Positions 52,003 through 61,347 of a stretch of 64,000 nucleotides of DNA are shown piece after piece. A model generated the notes under the pieces. That model did no database searches and was not told the origin of the DNA. It was given only the letters and a program-made list of their open reading frames with translations. Within the stretch, counting starts at the first letter, position 1. Each line of letters opens with the position of its first letter. This DNA is from Flavimaribacter sediminis (GTDB lineage: Bacteria > Pseudomonadota > Alphaproteobacteria > Rhizobiales > Rhizobiaceae), in contig NZ_JAICBX010000001.1 of assembly GCF_019492055.1 (NCBI RefSeq), positions 806,001 through 870,000 on the forward strand, given 5' to 3'. Both the position numbers and the translations under genes were made by a program.

Positions 52003-53778
52003 TCAGATTCCTTGTTCCTGAAGCCACATCTCAAGCAGCGACACCTGCCAGAGTTCGGACCCTCTCAAAGGCGTGATGTGCTCGGCCGGGGCGTCGAACA
52101 GGGCTTCGAGATAGTCCTGGCGGAAGAGGCCGCGGTCCCGCGCGCTCTGCGAGCCGAGCGCGTCGCGCACCATGTCGAGATAGGGGCCGTCGATATATTT
52201 GAGCGCCGGCACCGGAAAGTAACCTTTCGGCCGGTCGATGACTTCGCTCGGAATGATCTTGCGCGCGACATCCTTGAGAATGCCTTTGCCGCCCTGCGCC
52301 AGCTTGAGCCCGGACGGCGCCCGGTTGGCCAGCTCCACAAGTTCGTGATCGAGGAAAGGCACGCGGGCTTCCAGCCCCCAGGACATCGTCATGTTGTCGA
52401 CTCGCTTCACCGGATCGTCGACCAGCATGACATTCGTGTCGAGGCGCAATGCCTTGTCGACAGGATCGTCGGCGCCCGGGCGCGCAAAATGTTCGCGAAC
52501 AAACGCGATGCATTCATCCGTATCGGCCATATAGTCCTGCGCGAGATGCTCGCCGAGCTTCTGATGGCTGCGGTCAAAGAACGCCGCGGCGTAGTCGCTT
52601 ACGGGATCGTTGGAGTTGGCAAGCGGCGGATACCAGTGATAGCCGGCGAAAACCTCGTCGGCGCCCTGTCCGGACTGGACGACCTTGATTGTCTTGGCGA
52701 CCTCGCGGCTCAAGAGGAAAAATCCAACATTGTCGTAGGAAACCATCGGTTCCGACATCGCACGGATCGTCGCCGGCAGGTTGGCGCGCATCTCCTCCGA
52801 CGGGATGAAGATCTTGTGGTGGTTGGTGTCGTAGTGGTGGGCGATCAGGTCCGAATATTTGAACTCATCACCCTTTTCGCCATGCGCTTCCTCGAAGCCG
52901 ATGGAATAAGTCGCCAGGTGCTCCTGGCCCTGTTCGGCAAGCAGACCGACGATCAGTGAACTGTCGACCCCGCCTGACAGAAGCACGCCGACCGGCACAT
53001 CCGCCACCATGCGGCGGCGAACAGCGGTGCGCAGCGCCTCAAGCAGCATATCGGTCCATTCCTCCGGATCGCGGCGCACGTCTTCAGCCGAGCGCGTATA
53101 GTCCGGTTTCCAGTACACCGTGTCCTTGAAAGTCCCGTCGGGCTCGACAACCCGTATGGTCGCCGGCGGCAATTTGCGCACGCCGGCCAGAATTGTCCTT
53201 GGCGCCGGAACCACGGCGTGCCAGCTCATGTAGTGCTGCAGGGCGATCCGGTCGATGGATGTGTCGAGGCCGCCGCTTTTCACCAGCGCGGGCAGGGTGG
53301 AAGCGAAACGCAGCGCGCCCCGGCTTTCGGCGAGGTAGAGCGGCTTGATGCCGAAGCGGTCGCGCACCAGGATGACCCTGTCGGTCTCGCGCTCATGGAT
53401 TGCGAAGGCGAACATGCCCTGCAGCTTGCTCACAGCCTCCGGACCCCATTCGGCCCATGCCTTGAGGATAACTTCCGTATCGCCGGTGGAAGCGAATCTG
53501 TGTCCCATGCTTTCCAGTTCGGCCTTCAGCTCGGGGTAGTTGTAGATACAGCCATTGAAGGCGATCGCGTAGCCGAGATGGGTGTCGACGAAGGGCTGGG
53601 CTGCGGCTTCCGACAGGTCGATGATCTTGAGGCGTCTATGGCCGAATCCGACGCGGCCGCGCACCATGACGCCGGCGCCGTCCGGCCCGCGCGGAGCCAT
53701 GGCTTCGGCCATGGTTTCAATGCGCGAAGCGGACGCCATTTGTCCGTCGAAGGTGATTTCGCCACAAATTCCACACAT
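52003..53778 (-). CDS. asnO: N-acetylglutaminylglutamine amidotransferase (asparagine synthetase-like)
   Basis: The 591-residue protein starts MCGICGEITFDG, so Cys2 is the glutaminase nucleophile of the class II amidotransferase domain (about 2-190). The synthetase domain contains the ATP pyrophosphatase loop LLSGGVDSSLIVG near residue 265. Next to ngg it is assigned to the final amidation of N-acetylglutaminylglutamine to NAGGN, a dipeptide osmolyte made under salt stress in Sinorhizobium and relatives. A perfect TATAAT lies about 45 bases upstream, overlapped by a candidate MarR site. Confidence 0.9.
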   Translation of the reverse strand: MCGICGEITFDGQMASASRIETMAEAMAPRGPDGAGVMVRGRVGFGHRRLKIIDLSEAAAQPFVDTHLGYAIAFNGCIYNYPELKAELESMGHRFASTGDTEVILKAWAEWGPEAVSKLQGMFAFAIHERETDRVILVRDRFGIKPLYLAESRGALRFASTLPALVKSGGLDTSIDRIALQHYMSWHAVVPAPRTILAGVRKLPPATIRVVEPDGTFKDTVYWKPDYTRSAEDVRRDPEEWTDMLLEALRTAVRRRMVADVPVGVLLSGGVDSSLIVGLLAEQGQEHLATYSIGFEEAHGEKGDEFKYSDLIAHHYDTNHHKIFIPSEEMRANLPATIRAMSEPMVSYDNVGFFLLSREVAKTIKVVQSGQGADEVFAGYHWYPPLANSNDPVSDYAAAFFDRSHQKLGEHLAQDYMADTDECIAFVREHFARPGADDPVDKALRLDTNVMLVDDPVKRVDNMTMSWGLEARVPFLDHELVELANRAPSGLKLAQGGKGILKDVARKIIPSEVIDRPKGYFPVPALKYIDGPYLDMVRDALGSQSARDRGLFRQDYLEALFDAPAEHITPLRGSELWQVSLLEMWLQEQGI

Positions 53779-53822
53779 ATGGTTCTGTTATCCTTTGTTT
53801 TCTTTTCGTTTGACGGCAAATG

Positions 53823-53852
53823 ATTATAACACTAATGGTTTTTGTTCAACCA
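53823..53852 (-). promoter_or_regulatory. asnO promoter with candidate MarR operator
   Basis: On the minus strand TTGAAC (53849-53844) and TATAAT (53828-53823) are separated by 15 bases and could drive asnO-ngg. TGGTT and AACCA form an inverted repeat at 53836-53852 across the -35 box. The divergent MarR gene starts 8 bases beyond, so the site could repress both genes. Confidence 0.45.
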
Positions 53853-53859
53853 ATAGGTC

Positions 53860-54396
53860 ATGAGAATGCCGGCCGATGAACTGAAATCGCTGCAAAAGGC
53901 CTTGCGCCGGATCATTCGGACGCAGGATATCCACTCCCGCAGAATTGATCGAACGGTCGGGCTGACCCTGCCGCAGCTCGTTGTTTTGCAATGCGTCCGT
54001 GATCTCGGGGAGGTGACGAGCCGGGCGATCTCCAAAGAGGCCAGTCTCAGTCCGCCGACCGTGGTTGGCATACTCGACAAGCTCGAACTCAAGGGAATGA
54101 TCGAACGATACAGGTCCGAGAGCGACCGACGCATCGTCCACACAGTTCTCACCGAGCGGGGCAGGTTGGCCCTCGAGCATGCGCCGTCTCCAATTGGGGT
54201 TTCCTTCGATCATGCTTTCCTGACAATTCCGGCGGGACGCAGAAGCGAAATCGTGAAGAGTTTCGAAACCGTGGCCGAGCTTTGTGAAACAAGTGTGGCC
54301 GAAGTGCACGATCAAACCAATATTCAACAAGATGGCGGCGACATTGCCAGTGTCGCAATTCGACCGGTGAACCGGCTGAGATCCGACAGGCATTGA
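53860..54396 (+). CDS. MarR-family transcriptional regulator
   Basis: The 178-residue winged-helix protein has the MarR pattern: LTLPQLVVLQCVRDLGEVTSRAISKEASLSPPTVVGILDKLELKGMIERYRSESDRRIVHTVLTERG, with the DxRxxxxxLT wing motif. It is divergent from asnO with only 81 bases between the starts and is the likely regulator of osmolyte synthesis. Confidence 0.88.
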   Translation: MRMPADELKSLQKALRRIIRTQDIHSRRIDRTVGLTLPQLVVLQCVRDLGEVTSRAISKEASLSPPTVVGILDKLELKGMIERYRSESDRRIVHTVLTERGRLALEHAPSPIGVSFDHAFLTIPAGRRSEIVKSFETVAELCETSVAEVHDQTNIQQDGGDIASVAIRPVNRLRSDRH

Positions 54397-54431
54397 AAAC
54401 GCGGATCTACGTCAAAAGTTCCGCGAATTCG

Positions 54432-55679
54432 TTAAGTTTTTGCGCGGGAAAGGCGAATGAGCGCAGCAAGCAGCAGGTTTGCGCCTTTATCGATTGCGCT
54501 CCAATCGGTCCATTCTTCGGGTGCATGGCTGACGCCATCTCTGCTCGGCACGAAAATGAGGGCGGCCGGGCACAGCGCCTGCATGGTCTGGGCGTCGTGG
54601 CCGGCGCCGGAAGGCATGACGAGAGAGGGAGAGCCGAGCCGGTCTGATTCTTCACGCAGAATCGCAACCAGCGATGTGTCGAGTTCGACGGGAGCAAGAC
54701 GGCTCCGTTCGTCGATTGTCGCGGTAAGGCTGTGTCTGGAGGAAATGGCGACGATCTGATCGCGCACCGCCTCGACCACGCGTTGCAGTAGGGCGGCGTC
54801 GCTGTCTCGAATTACGATCGAAAAATCTGCGAGGCCGGGAATGGTGTGCGGGAAATTCGGCTGGAGTTCCACCTTGCCTATCGTCACGCGGGTCTGTTGG
54901 TCGCCATGCTGTTCGATGATCGAGGGCAGGGCGGCTCCCAGTTCCGCGAGGCCGGCAAAGGCGTCCGCGCGCAAATCCATTGGCGTCGTGCCGGAGTGGT
55001 TGGCGCGTCCTTCCAGGCGAACGCCCAGATTGACGACGCCGGAAACGGAATCCGCTACGCCGATCGGGATGTTCCTGCTTTCCAGGACAGGCCCTTGTTC
55101 AATATGCAGTTCCAGAAACGCTTCTATCGTTCCGGGCGCGCGGGCGCAGGACAAGGCGCTGTAGGCGTCGAGGCCCTGTTGCGCCATGGCGTCGACCAGC
55201 GTCAAACCATCGGCGTCGACCGCCTGGTCGATCCAGGTTCTTTGGATTTGCCCGGAAATCGCCTGCGACCCGAGCATGCCGCCGAAGCGACCTTCTTCCT
55301 CCGCAGTCGCGACGATTTCGATGGCGATGTCCGGCGCATATCCCGCATCCTTCATGGCGAGGATGCATTCAAGCGCTGCGCAAACGCCGAGCGCGCCGTC
55401 GAAGGCGCCGCCCTCCGGAACTGTGTCGAGATGCGACCCCGCCATAATGCAGGGGCCTTCCGCCGGGCCGAAGCGCCCGAAGACATTGGCGACGCCGTCC
55501 TGCGATACAGACAGGCCCTCCGCGCGCAACGTGTCGGCGAACCAGCGTCGGACCCGCAAGTCCGGATCGCTATATCCGATCCGGTTGAAGCCGCCGGTTT
55601 GCGGGTTCCTGCCGAAGCTGTTGACTGCATCGAGCAAGGATTTTAGGCGTTTAGAGTTGATTGCCGGATTATTAGGCAT
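54432..55679 (-). CDS. M20-family amidohydrolase (N-carbamoyl-amino acid / allantoate amidohydrolase type)
   Basis: The 415-residue enzyme has the metal-binding segments GSHLDTVPEGGAFDGALG, ATAEEEGRFGG and ELHIEQGPVLE, and the hydantoinase/carbamoylase-type insertion with NHSGTTPMDLRADAFAG. It hydrolyses a C-N bond of an N-acyl or N-carbamoyl compound with two metal ions. It is divergent from the dipeptide-type ABC importer, so the imported molecule is probably its substrate. An N-acylated glutamine derivative is an attractive but unproven candidate given the flanking NAGGN genes. Confidence 0.87.
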   Translation of the reverse strand: MPNNPAINSKRLKSLLDAVNSFGRNPQTGGFNRIGYSDPDLRVRRWFADTLRAEGLSVSQDGVANVFGRFGPAEGPCIMAGSHLDTVPEGGAFDGALGVCAALECILAMKDAGYAPDIAIEIVATAEEEGRFGGMLGSQAISGQIQRTWIDQAVDADGLTLVDAMAQQGLDAYSALSCARAPGTIEAFLELHIEQGPVLESRNIPIGVADSVSGVVNLGVRLEGRANHSGTTPMDLRADAFAGLAELGAALPSIIEQHGDQQTRVTIGKVELQPNFPHTIPGLADFSIVIRDSDAALLQRVVEAVRDQIVAISSRHSLTATIDERSRLAPVELDTSLVAILREESDRLGSPSLVMPSGAGHDAQTMQALCPAALIFVPSRDGVSHAPEEWTDWSAIDKGANLLLAALIRLSRAKT

Positions 55680-55732
55680 ATCCAATTGTGTTTTGTTTTC
55701 AGTCAGTTGTGAGGCATTTCTTCCCTGGTTCC

Positions 55733-55745
55733 TTTGTTATACAAA
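55733..55745. promoter_or_regulatory. candidate GntR operator in divergent promoter region
   Basis: TTTGTTATACAAA is a perfect 5-3-5 inverted repeat with the GT...AC core typical of FCD-type GntR sites. It lies between the M20 hydrolase and importer binding-protein genes, whose operon ends with a GntR gene. Confidence 0.5.
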
Positions 55746-55825
55746 ATTTATCATGAAAAATCATTGCAAAATGCCAAAATTTTTATGTTTAATGCCCGCC
55801 ATCGCAACAGAGGGAGAATGACCCG

Positions 55826-57385
55826 ATGAAAAGGATTCTGGCCGCCGCCGTCGCGGCGCTAAGTTTGATGTTCTCACAGGCCGCCTTCTCGCAAACCCCG
55901 CCGAACGTTCTTGTCGTCGGGCAGATCGCGGAACCGAAATCCATGGATCCGGCGACAGTGACGGCCGTCAACGATTTCCGGATTCTGATGAACGTGTATG
56001 ACGGTCTCGTACGTTACAAGGACGGGACGCTGGAGGTGGAGCCTTCTCTTGCGGAAAGCTGGACGATCTCCGACGATGGAACAGTCTACACGTTCAAGCT
56101 TCGGGATGGCGTCAAATTTCACGATGGAACTGATTTCAACGCCGAAGCGGTCAAATTCAACTTCGACCGGATTCTGGACGAGAACCATCCGTTCCACGAC
56201 ACCGGGCCGTTTCCGCTTTCATTCTACTTCTCGGCCGTGGAGGACGTGAACGTCGTCGATCCTCTTACGATCGAATTCAGGCTTGATGCTCCCTATGCGC
56301 CGTTTCTGTCGAACCTCGCCTACACGCCGGGTCTGATGGTTTCTCCAGCGGCGGTAGAGGCGCAAGGCAAGGATTTCGGCCGCAACCCGTCAGGCACAGG
56401 CGCTTTCAAATTCGCTGAATGGGAGGCGAATTCGAAGGTGGTGGTCGTACGCAACGAAGAATACTGGGATGGCGCCCCGCCGCTGGAAGCCGTCATCTAC
56501 CGTCCGATCACGGACGCCAATACACGCATAGCCGAAATGCTGTCGGGCGGCCTCGACATCATGGTGGAGGTTCCCCCGGACAGCCTTGCCCAGTTTCGCG
56601 ACAATGACAGCTACAAGGTCGTGGAACAGGCCGGTCCGCATCTCTGGTTTCTCATTCTGAACCTCAAGGAAGGTCCCTTCGCCGACAAGAAGGTTCGTCA
56701 GGCCGCCAACTACGCCCTGAACAAGAAGGCGCTCGTCGAAAACATCCTGCAGGGAACGGCGCAAGTCGCGGCAGGGCCGACGCCTCCGGCCTTCGCGTGG
56801 GCCTATAATGACGCTCTGGAGCCATATCCTTATGATCCGGAAAAGGCCAAGGCGCTGCTCGCAGAGGCGGGTTACGATGGCGAAGAGGTGACCTTCTACG
56901 TGACGGACGGTGGCTCCGGCATGCTCGATCCCGTCGCCATGGGAACCGCCATTCAGGCTGATCTGGAAGCGATCGGCATGAATGTCAACGTCGAAACCTA
57001 CGAGTGGAACACCTTCCTCGGCAAGGTCAATCCCGGTCTTGAAGGCAAGGCTGACATGGCTGAAATGGCATGGATGACCAATGATCCGGACACCCTGCCG
57101 TTTCTAGCCTTGCGCAGTGAGGCATGGCCGGACAAGGGCGGCTTCAATTCGGGCTATTATTCCAATCCGAAAGTCGATGAACTCCTGAACAACGCCCGCA
57201 AATCGACCGATCAGGCGGAGCGCGCGAAACTTTACCAGGAAATGCAGACCATCGTTCAGGAAGACGCGCCCTGGGTGTTCGTCGCCAACTGGAAGCAGAA
57301 CGCGGTGACCAAATCGAGCGTCGAGGACTTCAAGCTGCAGCCATCCTTCTTCCTGATGTTGCAGAAAGTCTCCAAGCCGCAATAG
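55826..57385 (+). CDS. dipeptide-type ABC importer binding protein (family 5)
   Basis: The 519-residue exported protein (signal peptide MKRILAAAVAALSLMFSQAAFS) has the family 5 layout: EPKSMDPATVTAVNDFRILMNVYDGLVRY, the SLAESWTISDDGTVYTFKLRDGVKFHDGTDF signature and the late MAEMAWMTNDPDTLPFLALRS region. It binds a peptide or similar solute in the periplasm. An RBS (GAGGGAGAATG) precedes the ATG. It heads the importer operon. Confidence 0.9.
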   Translation: MKRILAAAVAALSLMFSQAAFSQTPPNVLVVGQIAEPKSMDPATVTAVNDFRILMNVYDGLVRYKDGTLEVEPSLAESWTISDDGTVYTFKLRDGVKFHDGTDFNAEAVKFNFDRILDENHPFHDTGPFPLSFYFSAVEDVNVVDPLTIEFRLDAPYAPFLSNLAYTPGLMVSPAAVEAQGKDFGRNPSGTGAFKFAEWEANSKVVVVRNEEYWDGAPPLEAVIYRPITDANTRIAEMLSGGLDIMVEVPPDSLAQFRDNDSYKVVEQAGPHLWFLILNLKEGPFADKKVRQAANYALNKKALVENILQGTAQVAAGPTPPAFAWAYNDALEPYPYDPEKAKALLAEAGYDGEEVTFYVTDGGSGMLDPVAMGTAIQADLEAIGMNVNVETYEWNTFLGKVNPGLEGKADMAEMAWMTNDPDTLPFLALRSEAWPDKGGFNSGYYSNPKVDELLNNARKSTDQAERAKLYQEMQTIVQEDAPWVFVANWKQNAVTKSSVEDFKLQPSFFLMLQKVSKPQ

Positions 57386-57423
57386 GCTGTGACTTCGCAT
57401 CCGCTTCGGCGCTCTCGCGCCGG

Positions 57424-57462
57424 GGCCGGTTGAAAGAAACCCGTGGCGGCCGCCAGCCGGCC
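57424..57462 (+). promoter_or_regulatory. intercistronic hairpin between binding-protein and permease genes
   Basis: GGCCGG (57424-57429) can pair with CCGGCC (57457-57462), with the self-complementary GGCGGCCGCC inside the loop. Such structures commonly lower permease expression relative to the binding protein. Confidence 0.4.
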
Positions 57463-57482
57463 GTCATCAGGAAAGAGAATTT

Positions 57483-58427
57483 ATGGCCTCATACATCGCC
57501 AAGCGACTACTGGCTGCGATTCCCGTGCTTCTCGGACTGACAGTCATCGTCTTCTTTATTATGGCGATGATACCCGGAGATCCGGCGACCGCCATTCTCG
57601 GCACCTATGCGACCCCGGAAAATGTCGAGAAACTCAATCGCGACCTCGGCCTCGACAAGCCGCTTGTCCAGCAATACTTCATCTGGCTGGGCAATCTGCT
57701 TCATGGCGATTTTGGCCGTTCATTCGCCCTCAACCGTCCGGTGCTCGACGAAGTTCTCGAACGGTTCTCCGCGACATTGATCCTCGCCGGAACGGCGCTG
57801 GTTTTGTGCTCAATTCTGGGTCTTCTGGCTGGCGTCGTCTCGGCGGTGCGGCAATTCGGCTGGACGGACCGGATCGTGACGCTCGTCGTGCTCGTCGGAA
57901 TCTCGACGCCCAGTTTCTTTCTCGGTCTGCTGCTTATCCTCGTCTTCGCCGTCAAGCTTCAGTGGTTGCCGGCGAGCGGTATGTGGGCGATTTATGGCGG
58001 CGGCGACTTGCCCGATCTTCTGCGCCATTTAATCCTGCCAGCCTCTACGCTCGCGGTCGTCGCGACCGGCGTGATCGCCCGACTTACGCGCACCGCCATG
58101 CTGGAAGTGCTCCGGCAGGATTTTATCCGCACGGCCCGCGCCAAGGGGCTTCCCGAACGCAAAGTCATCATGAAGCACGCCGTCAAGGCCGCGCTCGTTT
58201 CCGTCATTCCGGTAATTGGCATCCAGGCCGGCTTCGTGCTTGGCGGGGCCGTTTACATTGAGACCGTGTTCCAGTGGCCGGGGATCGGCTCCATGCTGGT
58301 CAAGGCGATCTCCACACGCGATCTGCTGCTGGTTCAGGGAGGCGTTCTGGTGGTCGCCGCCGCCTATGTTCTGTTCAATCTTGCAGCCGACGTCGTCCAG
58401 ACGATGATCGATCCGAGGTTGCGCTGA
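57483..58427 (+). CDS. dipeptide-type ABC importer permease (DppB family)
   Basis: The 314-residue protein has six hydrophobic segments. The DppB-type N-terminus MASYIAKRLLAAIPVLLGLTVIVFFIM and the coupling loop ARAKGLPERKVIMKHAVKAALVSVIPVIG are present. Its stop overlaps the next gene's ATG by 1 base (TGATG). It forms the pore with the DppC part of the following fusion protein. Confidence 0.92.
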   Translation: MASYIAKRLLAAIPVLLGLTVIVFFIMAMIPGDPATAILGTYATPENVEKLNRDLGLDKPLVQQYFIWLGNLLHGDFGRSFALNRPVLDEVLERFSATLILAGTALVLCSILGLLAGVVSAVRQFGWTDRIVTLVVLVGISTPSFFLGLLLILVFAVKLQWLPASGMWAIYGGGDLPDLLRHLILPASTLAVVATGVIARLTRTAMLEVLRQDFIRTARAKGLPERKVIMKHAVKAALVSVIPVIGIQAGFVLGGAVYIETVFQWPGIGSMLVKAISTRDLLLVQGGVLVVAAAYVLFNLAADVVQTMIDPRLR

Positions 58428-60367
58428 TGGCCGAAACCACCGCTCTTTCATCTGGGTCGAAACGCTCTGTGGGCAACCGGCAGAGCAATCTGCGCCTGCT
58501 GATGAACAACCGGCTCGCCGCCGGCGGGCTCGTAATTCTGGTGGCCGTTGTACTGATTGCGCTTGCCGCGCCGATCCTGCCGCTTGCCGATCCCGACGTC
58601 ACTGATCCGGTAAACCGCCTATTGCCGGCGTTTTCAGAGGGGCATCTCCTTGGAACCGACGAACTCGGTCGCGATCTCCTGTCGCGGCTGATCTGGGGCA
58701 CGCGGGTGTCGCTAGCAGTCGGCCTGTCGGCGACCGTCATCGCCGCGTTCCTTGGCTCGCTCATCGGCCTCGTCGCAGGCTATGCGGGCGGCCGGACCGA
58801 CGCCATATTGATGCGCGGGATCGACATGGTCATGGCGTTCCCGTACATCCTGCTGGCTTTGGCGATCGTCGCGGTTTTGGGGCCGGGGCTTCTCAACGCG
58901 CTCTACGCCATCGCCGTGGTCAACATTCCGTTCTTCGCGCGCAATATCCGCGGCATGGCGCTCGGCCTCTCGCGGCGTGAGTTCGTCGACGCCGCGCGGC
59001 TTTCCGGCATGTCGCATGTGCGGATTTTGTTTGGCGAAGTACTGCCGAACGTTCTGCCGGTGATCATCATAACCATGTCGACGACAATCGGCTGGATGAT
59101 CCTGGAAACGGCGGGCCTTTCCTTTCTTGGCTTGGGAGCGCAACCGCCGCAGGCCGATCTCGGCTCGATGCTCGGGCAGGGGCGCAAGGTGCTGTTCACA
59201 AACCCGCATGTCTCGATCATTCCCGGACTGATGATTTTTGTGCTTGTCATGAGCATCAATCTTCTGGGCGACGGCGTGCGCGACGTCCTCGATCCGCGTC
59301 TGAAATCGGGATCTCTGACACGGCCCGTCGCCAGGACTGCGGTGGAACGTGCGGTCATGCCCGGTGATCTCACGCCGCATCGCGACGCCATACTCGATGT
59401 CCGGGATCTGCGAACCGAATTCCGCATCGGCGGCGAAATCTACAAAGCTGTCGGCGGCGTCGATCTGAGGGTCGGCAAGGGCGAATGTCTCGGAGTGGTC
59501 GGAGAATCGGGGTCTGGTAAGTCGGTTTCGGCCATGTCGATCATGGGGCTGGCGCCGACTCCGCCCGGCAGGATCGTCGGCGGCGTGGCGTTGCTCGACG
59601 GTGAAGACCTGTTTTCGGCTTCTGACGAACGGATACGCATGCTGCGCGGGCTATCCGTATCGCATGTATTCCAGGATCCGCTCTCGACATTGCATCCGCT
59701 TTTCACCGTGGGCAATCAGCTTGTTGAGGCGATACAGGCGCATAGCCGGATGACCGGCTCGGAGGCGCGCAAGAAGGCGGAAGCCCTGTTGCGGATGGTG
59801 CGCATTCCCAACCCGGCGGAAAGGCTTAAGGCCTATCCTCATGAACTCTCGGGCGGCATGCGCCAGCGTGTCTGCATCGCAATGGCGCTCGCCAACGACG
59901 CGGACGTCATCATCGCCGACGAGCCGACGACGGCGCTCGACGTCACCGTCCAGGCCCAGATCCTGTCGCTGCTCGACCGACTGCGGAAGGACAACGACAC
60001 CGGCATCCTGTTCATCACGCACGATTTCGGCGTGGTCTCGGCGATTTGTGATCGGGTCGCCGTCATGTATGCGGGCAAGGTCGTCGAAACCGGCGCCACG
60101 GAGGAGATCCTGTCTCAACCTGCGCATCCGTATACAGCGAAGCTGATCCAATGCGTGCCCGTGCTCGGCGAACCAGAGCGGCGTTTCGGAGCGATCTCCG
60201 GTCGCCCTCCGGTCGTCAACAGATTGCCGGATGGTTGCGCCTTTGCGCCGCGCTGTCAAAAGGCCACTGATGAATGCCGCAAAACGGAGATCGCAATGAC
60301 AGAACTGTCCGACGGGCGCGCCGTGCGATGCATTCATCCGCTGTCGGCAAGGGAGGCCGCGGCGTGA
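58427..60367 (+). CDS. DppC-DppD fusion: ABC importer permease joined to ATPase
   Basis: The 646-residue protein carries a DppC-like permease in residues 1-300 (FSEGHLLGTDELGRDLLSRLIWGTRVSL; DAARLSGMSHVRILFGEVLPN) and a DppD-like ATPase from about residue 320. The ATPase has Walker A GESGSGKSV, the signature LSGGMRQRVCIAMAL, Walker B VIIADEPTTALDVT and the C-terminal oligopeptide motif GCAFAPRCQKA. Such fusions occur in rhizobia and relatives. The next gene starts inside its stop region. Confidence 0.92.
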   Translation: MAETTALSSGSKRSVGNRQSNLRLLMNNRLAAGGLVILVAVVLIALAAPILPLADPDVTDPVNRLLPAFSEGHLLGTDELGRDLLSRLIWGTRVSLAVGLSATVIAAFLGSLIGLVAGYAGGRTDAILMRGIDMVMAFPYILLALAIVAVLGPGLLNALYAIAVVNIPFFARNIRGMALGLSRREFVDAARLSGMSHVRILFGEVLPNVLPVIIITMSTTIGWMILETAGLSFLGLGAQPPQADLGSMLGQGRKVLFTNPHVSIIPGLMIFVLVMSINLLGDGVRDVLDPRLKSGSLTRPVARTAVERAVMPGDLTPHRDAILDVRDLRTEFRIGGEIYKAVGGVDLRVGKGECLGVVGESGSGKSVSAMSIMGLAPTPPGRIVGGVALLDGEDLFSASDERIRMLRGLSVSHVFQDPLSTLHPLFTVGNQLVEAIQAHSRMTGSEARKKAEALLRMVRIPNPAERLKAYPHELSGGMRQRVCIAMALANDADVIIADEPTTALDVTVQAQILSLLDRLRKDNDTGILFITHDFGVVSAICDRVAVMYAGKVVETGATEEILSQPAHPYTAKLIQCVPVLGEPERRFGAISGRPPVVNRLPDGCAFAPRCQKATDECRKTEIAMTELSDGRAVRCIHPLSAREAAA

Positions 60368-61347
60368 GCGAGACGCTTCTGAAGATCGATGCAGCCGAAC
60401 GGATATTCGGCGGCGGAAAAACTCTTTTTGGCAGCCCGTTGCCTGCCGTGCATGCCCTCAGAGGCGTGAGCATTGAAGTTCAGAGGGGCGAAACGCTGGG
60501 TATTGTCGGTGAATCCGGTTGCGGCAAGTCCACGCTCGCCCGCATCCTGGTGGGGCTTGATCAGCCAACGTGCGGCGCGATCACCTATGACGGGGAGGAC
60601 CTCTGCGCCCTGGCACGCGCGGACGGAAGGCAATTGGCGCGCAAGATCCAGTATGTTTTTCAGGATCCGCTTGCCTCGCTCAACCCGCGCAAGACGATCC
60701 GCGCCATTCTGGAAGCGCCGCTCGTTCATCTGCTTGGCATGGACAAGCCCGCCCGCCAGTCGCGGGTCGAGGAACTCATGCAGGCGGTCAATCTTGCTCC
60801 GGAATTTCTGGAGCGCTACCCGCACGAGTTTTCAGGCGGTCAGGCGCAGCGCATCGGCATCGCGCGAGCGCTTGCCGCCGACCCGGAATTGATCGTGCTG
60901 GACGAGCCGGTGTCCGCGCTTGACGTTTCCGTACAGGCGCAGGTTCTCAATATCCTCGACGATCTCAAGCAGCGCTTCAATCTCACCTACCTTTTCATCA
61001 GCCATGATCTTTCGGTGGTGGAAAGCGTTAGCGACCGTGTGGCGGTTCTCTATTTCGGAAAGCTCGCCGAAGTCGGGCCTGCTCGCTCGGTCTTTTCGGC
61101 GCCGCGTCACCCCTACACGCATCTTCTGCTGCAATCAGCGCCGGCTCCGGGTCGCAAACCTACCGCCGTTGAGAATGCCGAAACCGAGTTGCCCGATCCC
61201 TACAACCCGCCGCCCGGTTGCGCTTTTCATGCGCGATGTCCACGCAGAAGCAACCTGTGTCTGCAGAGCGAGCCGCCGCTGGAACCGTCGCCAATTGACG
61301 ATAGGCACTTTGCCGCCTGCCATCATCCGCACGGGCGCACAAGCTGA
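60364..61347 (+). CDS. dipeptide-type ABC importer ATPase (DppF family)
   Basis: The GTG at 60364 overlaps the preceding stop and has GGGAGG upstream; the product has 327 residues. Walker A is GESGCGKST, signature FSGGQAQRIGIARAL, Walker B LIVLDEPVSALDVS, and GCAFHARCPRRSNLC is the C-terminal oligopeptide-transporter motif. It is the second ATPase and pairs with the DppD part of the fusion. Confidence 0.92.
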   Translation: MSETLLKIDAAERIFGGGKTLFGSPLPAVHALRGVSIEVQRGETLGIVGESGCGKSTLARILVGLDQPTCGAITYDGEDLCALARADGRQLARKIQYVFQDPLASLNPRKTIRAILEAPLVHLLGMDKPARQSRVEELMQAVNLAPEFLERYPHEFSGGQAQRIGIARALAADPELIVLDEPVSALDVSVQAQVLNILDDLKQRFNLTYLFISHDLSVVESVSDRVAVLYFGKLAEVGPARSVFSAPRHPYTHLLLQSAPAPGRKPTAVENAETELPDPYNPPPGCAFHARCPRRSNLCLQSEPPLEPSPIDDRHFAACHHPHGRTS

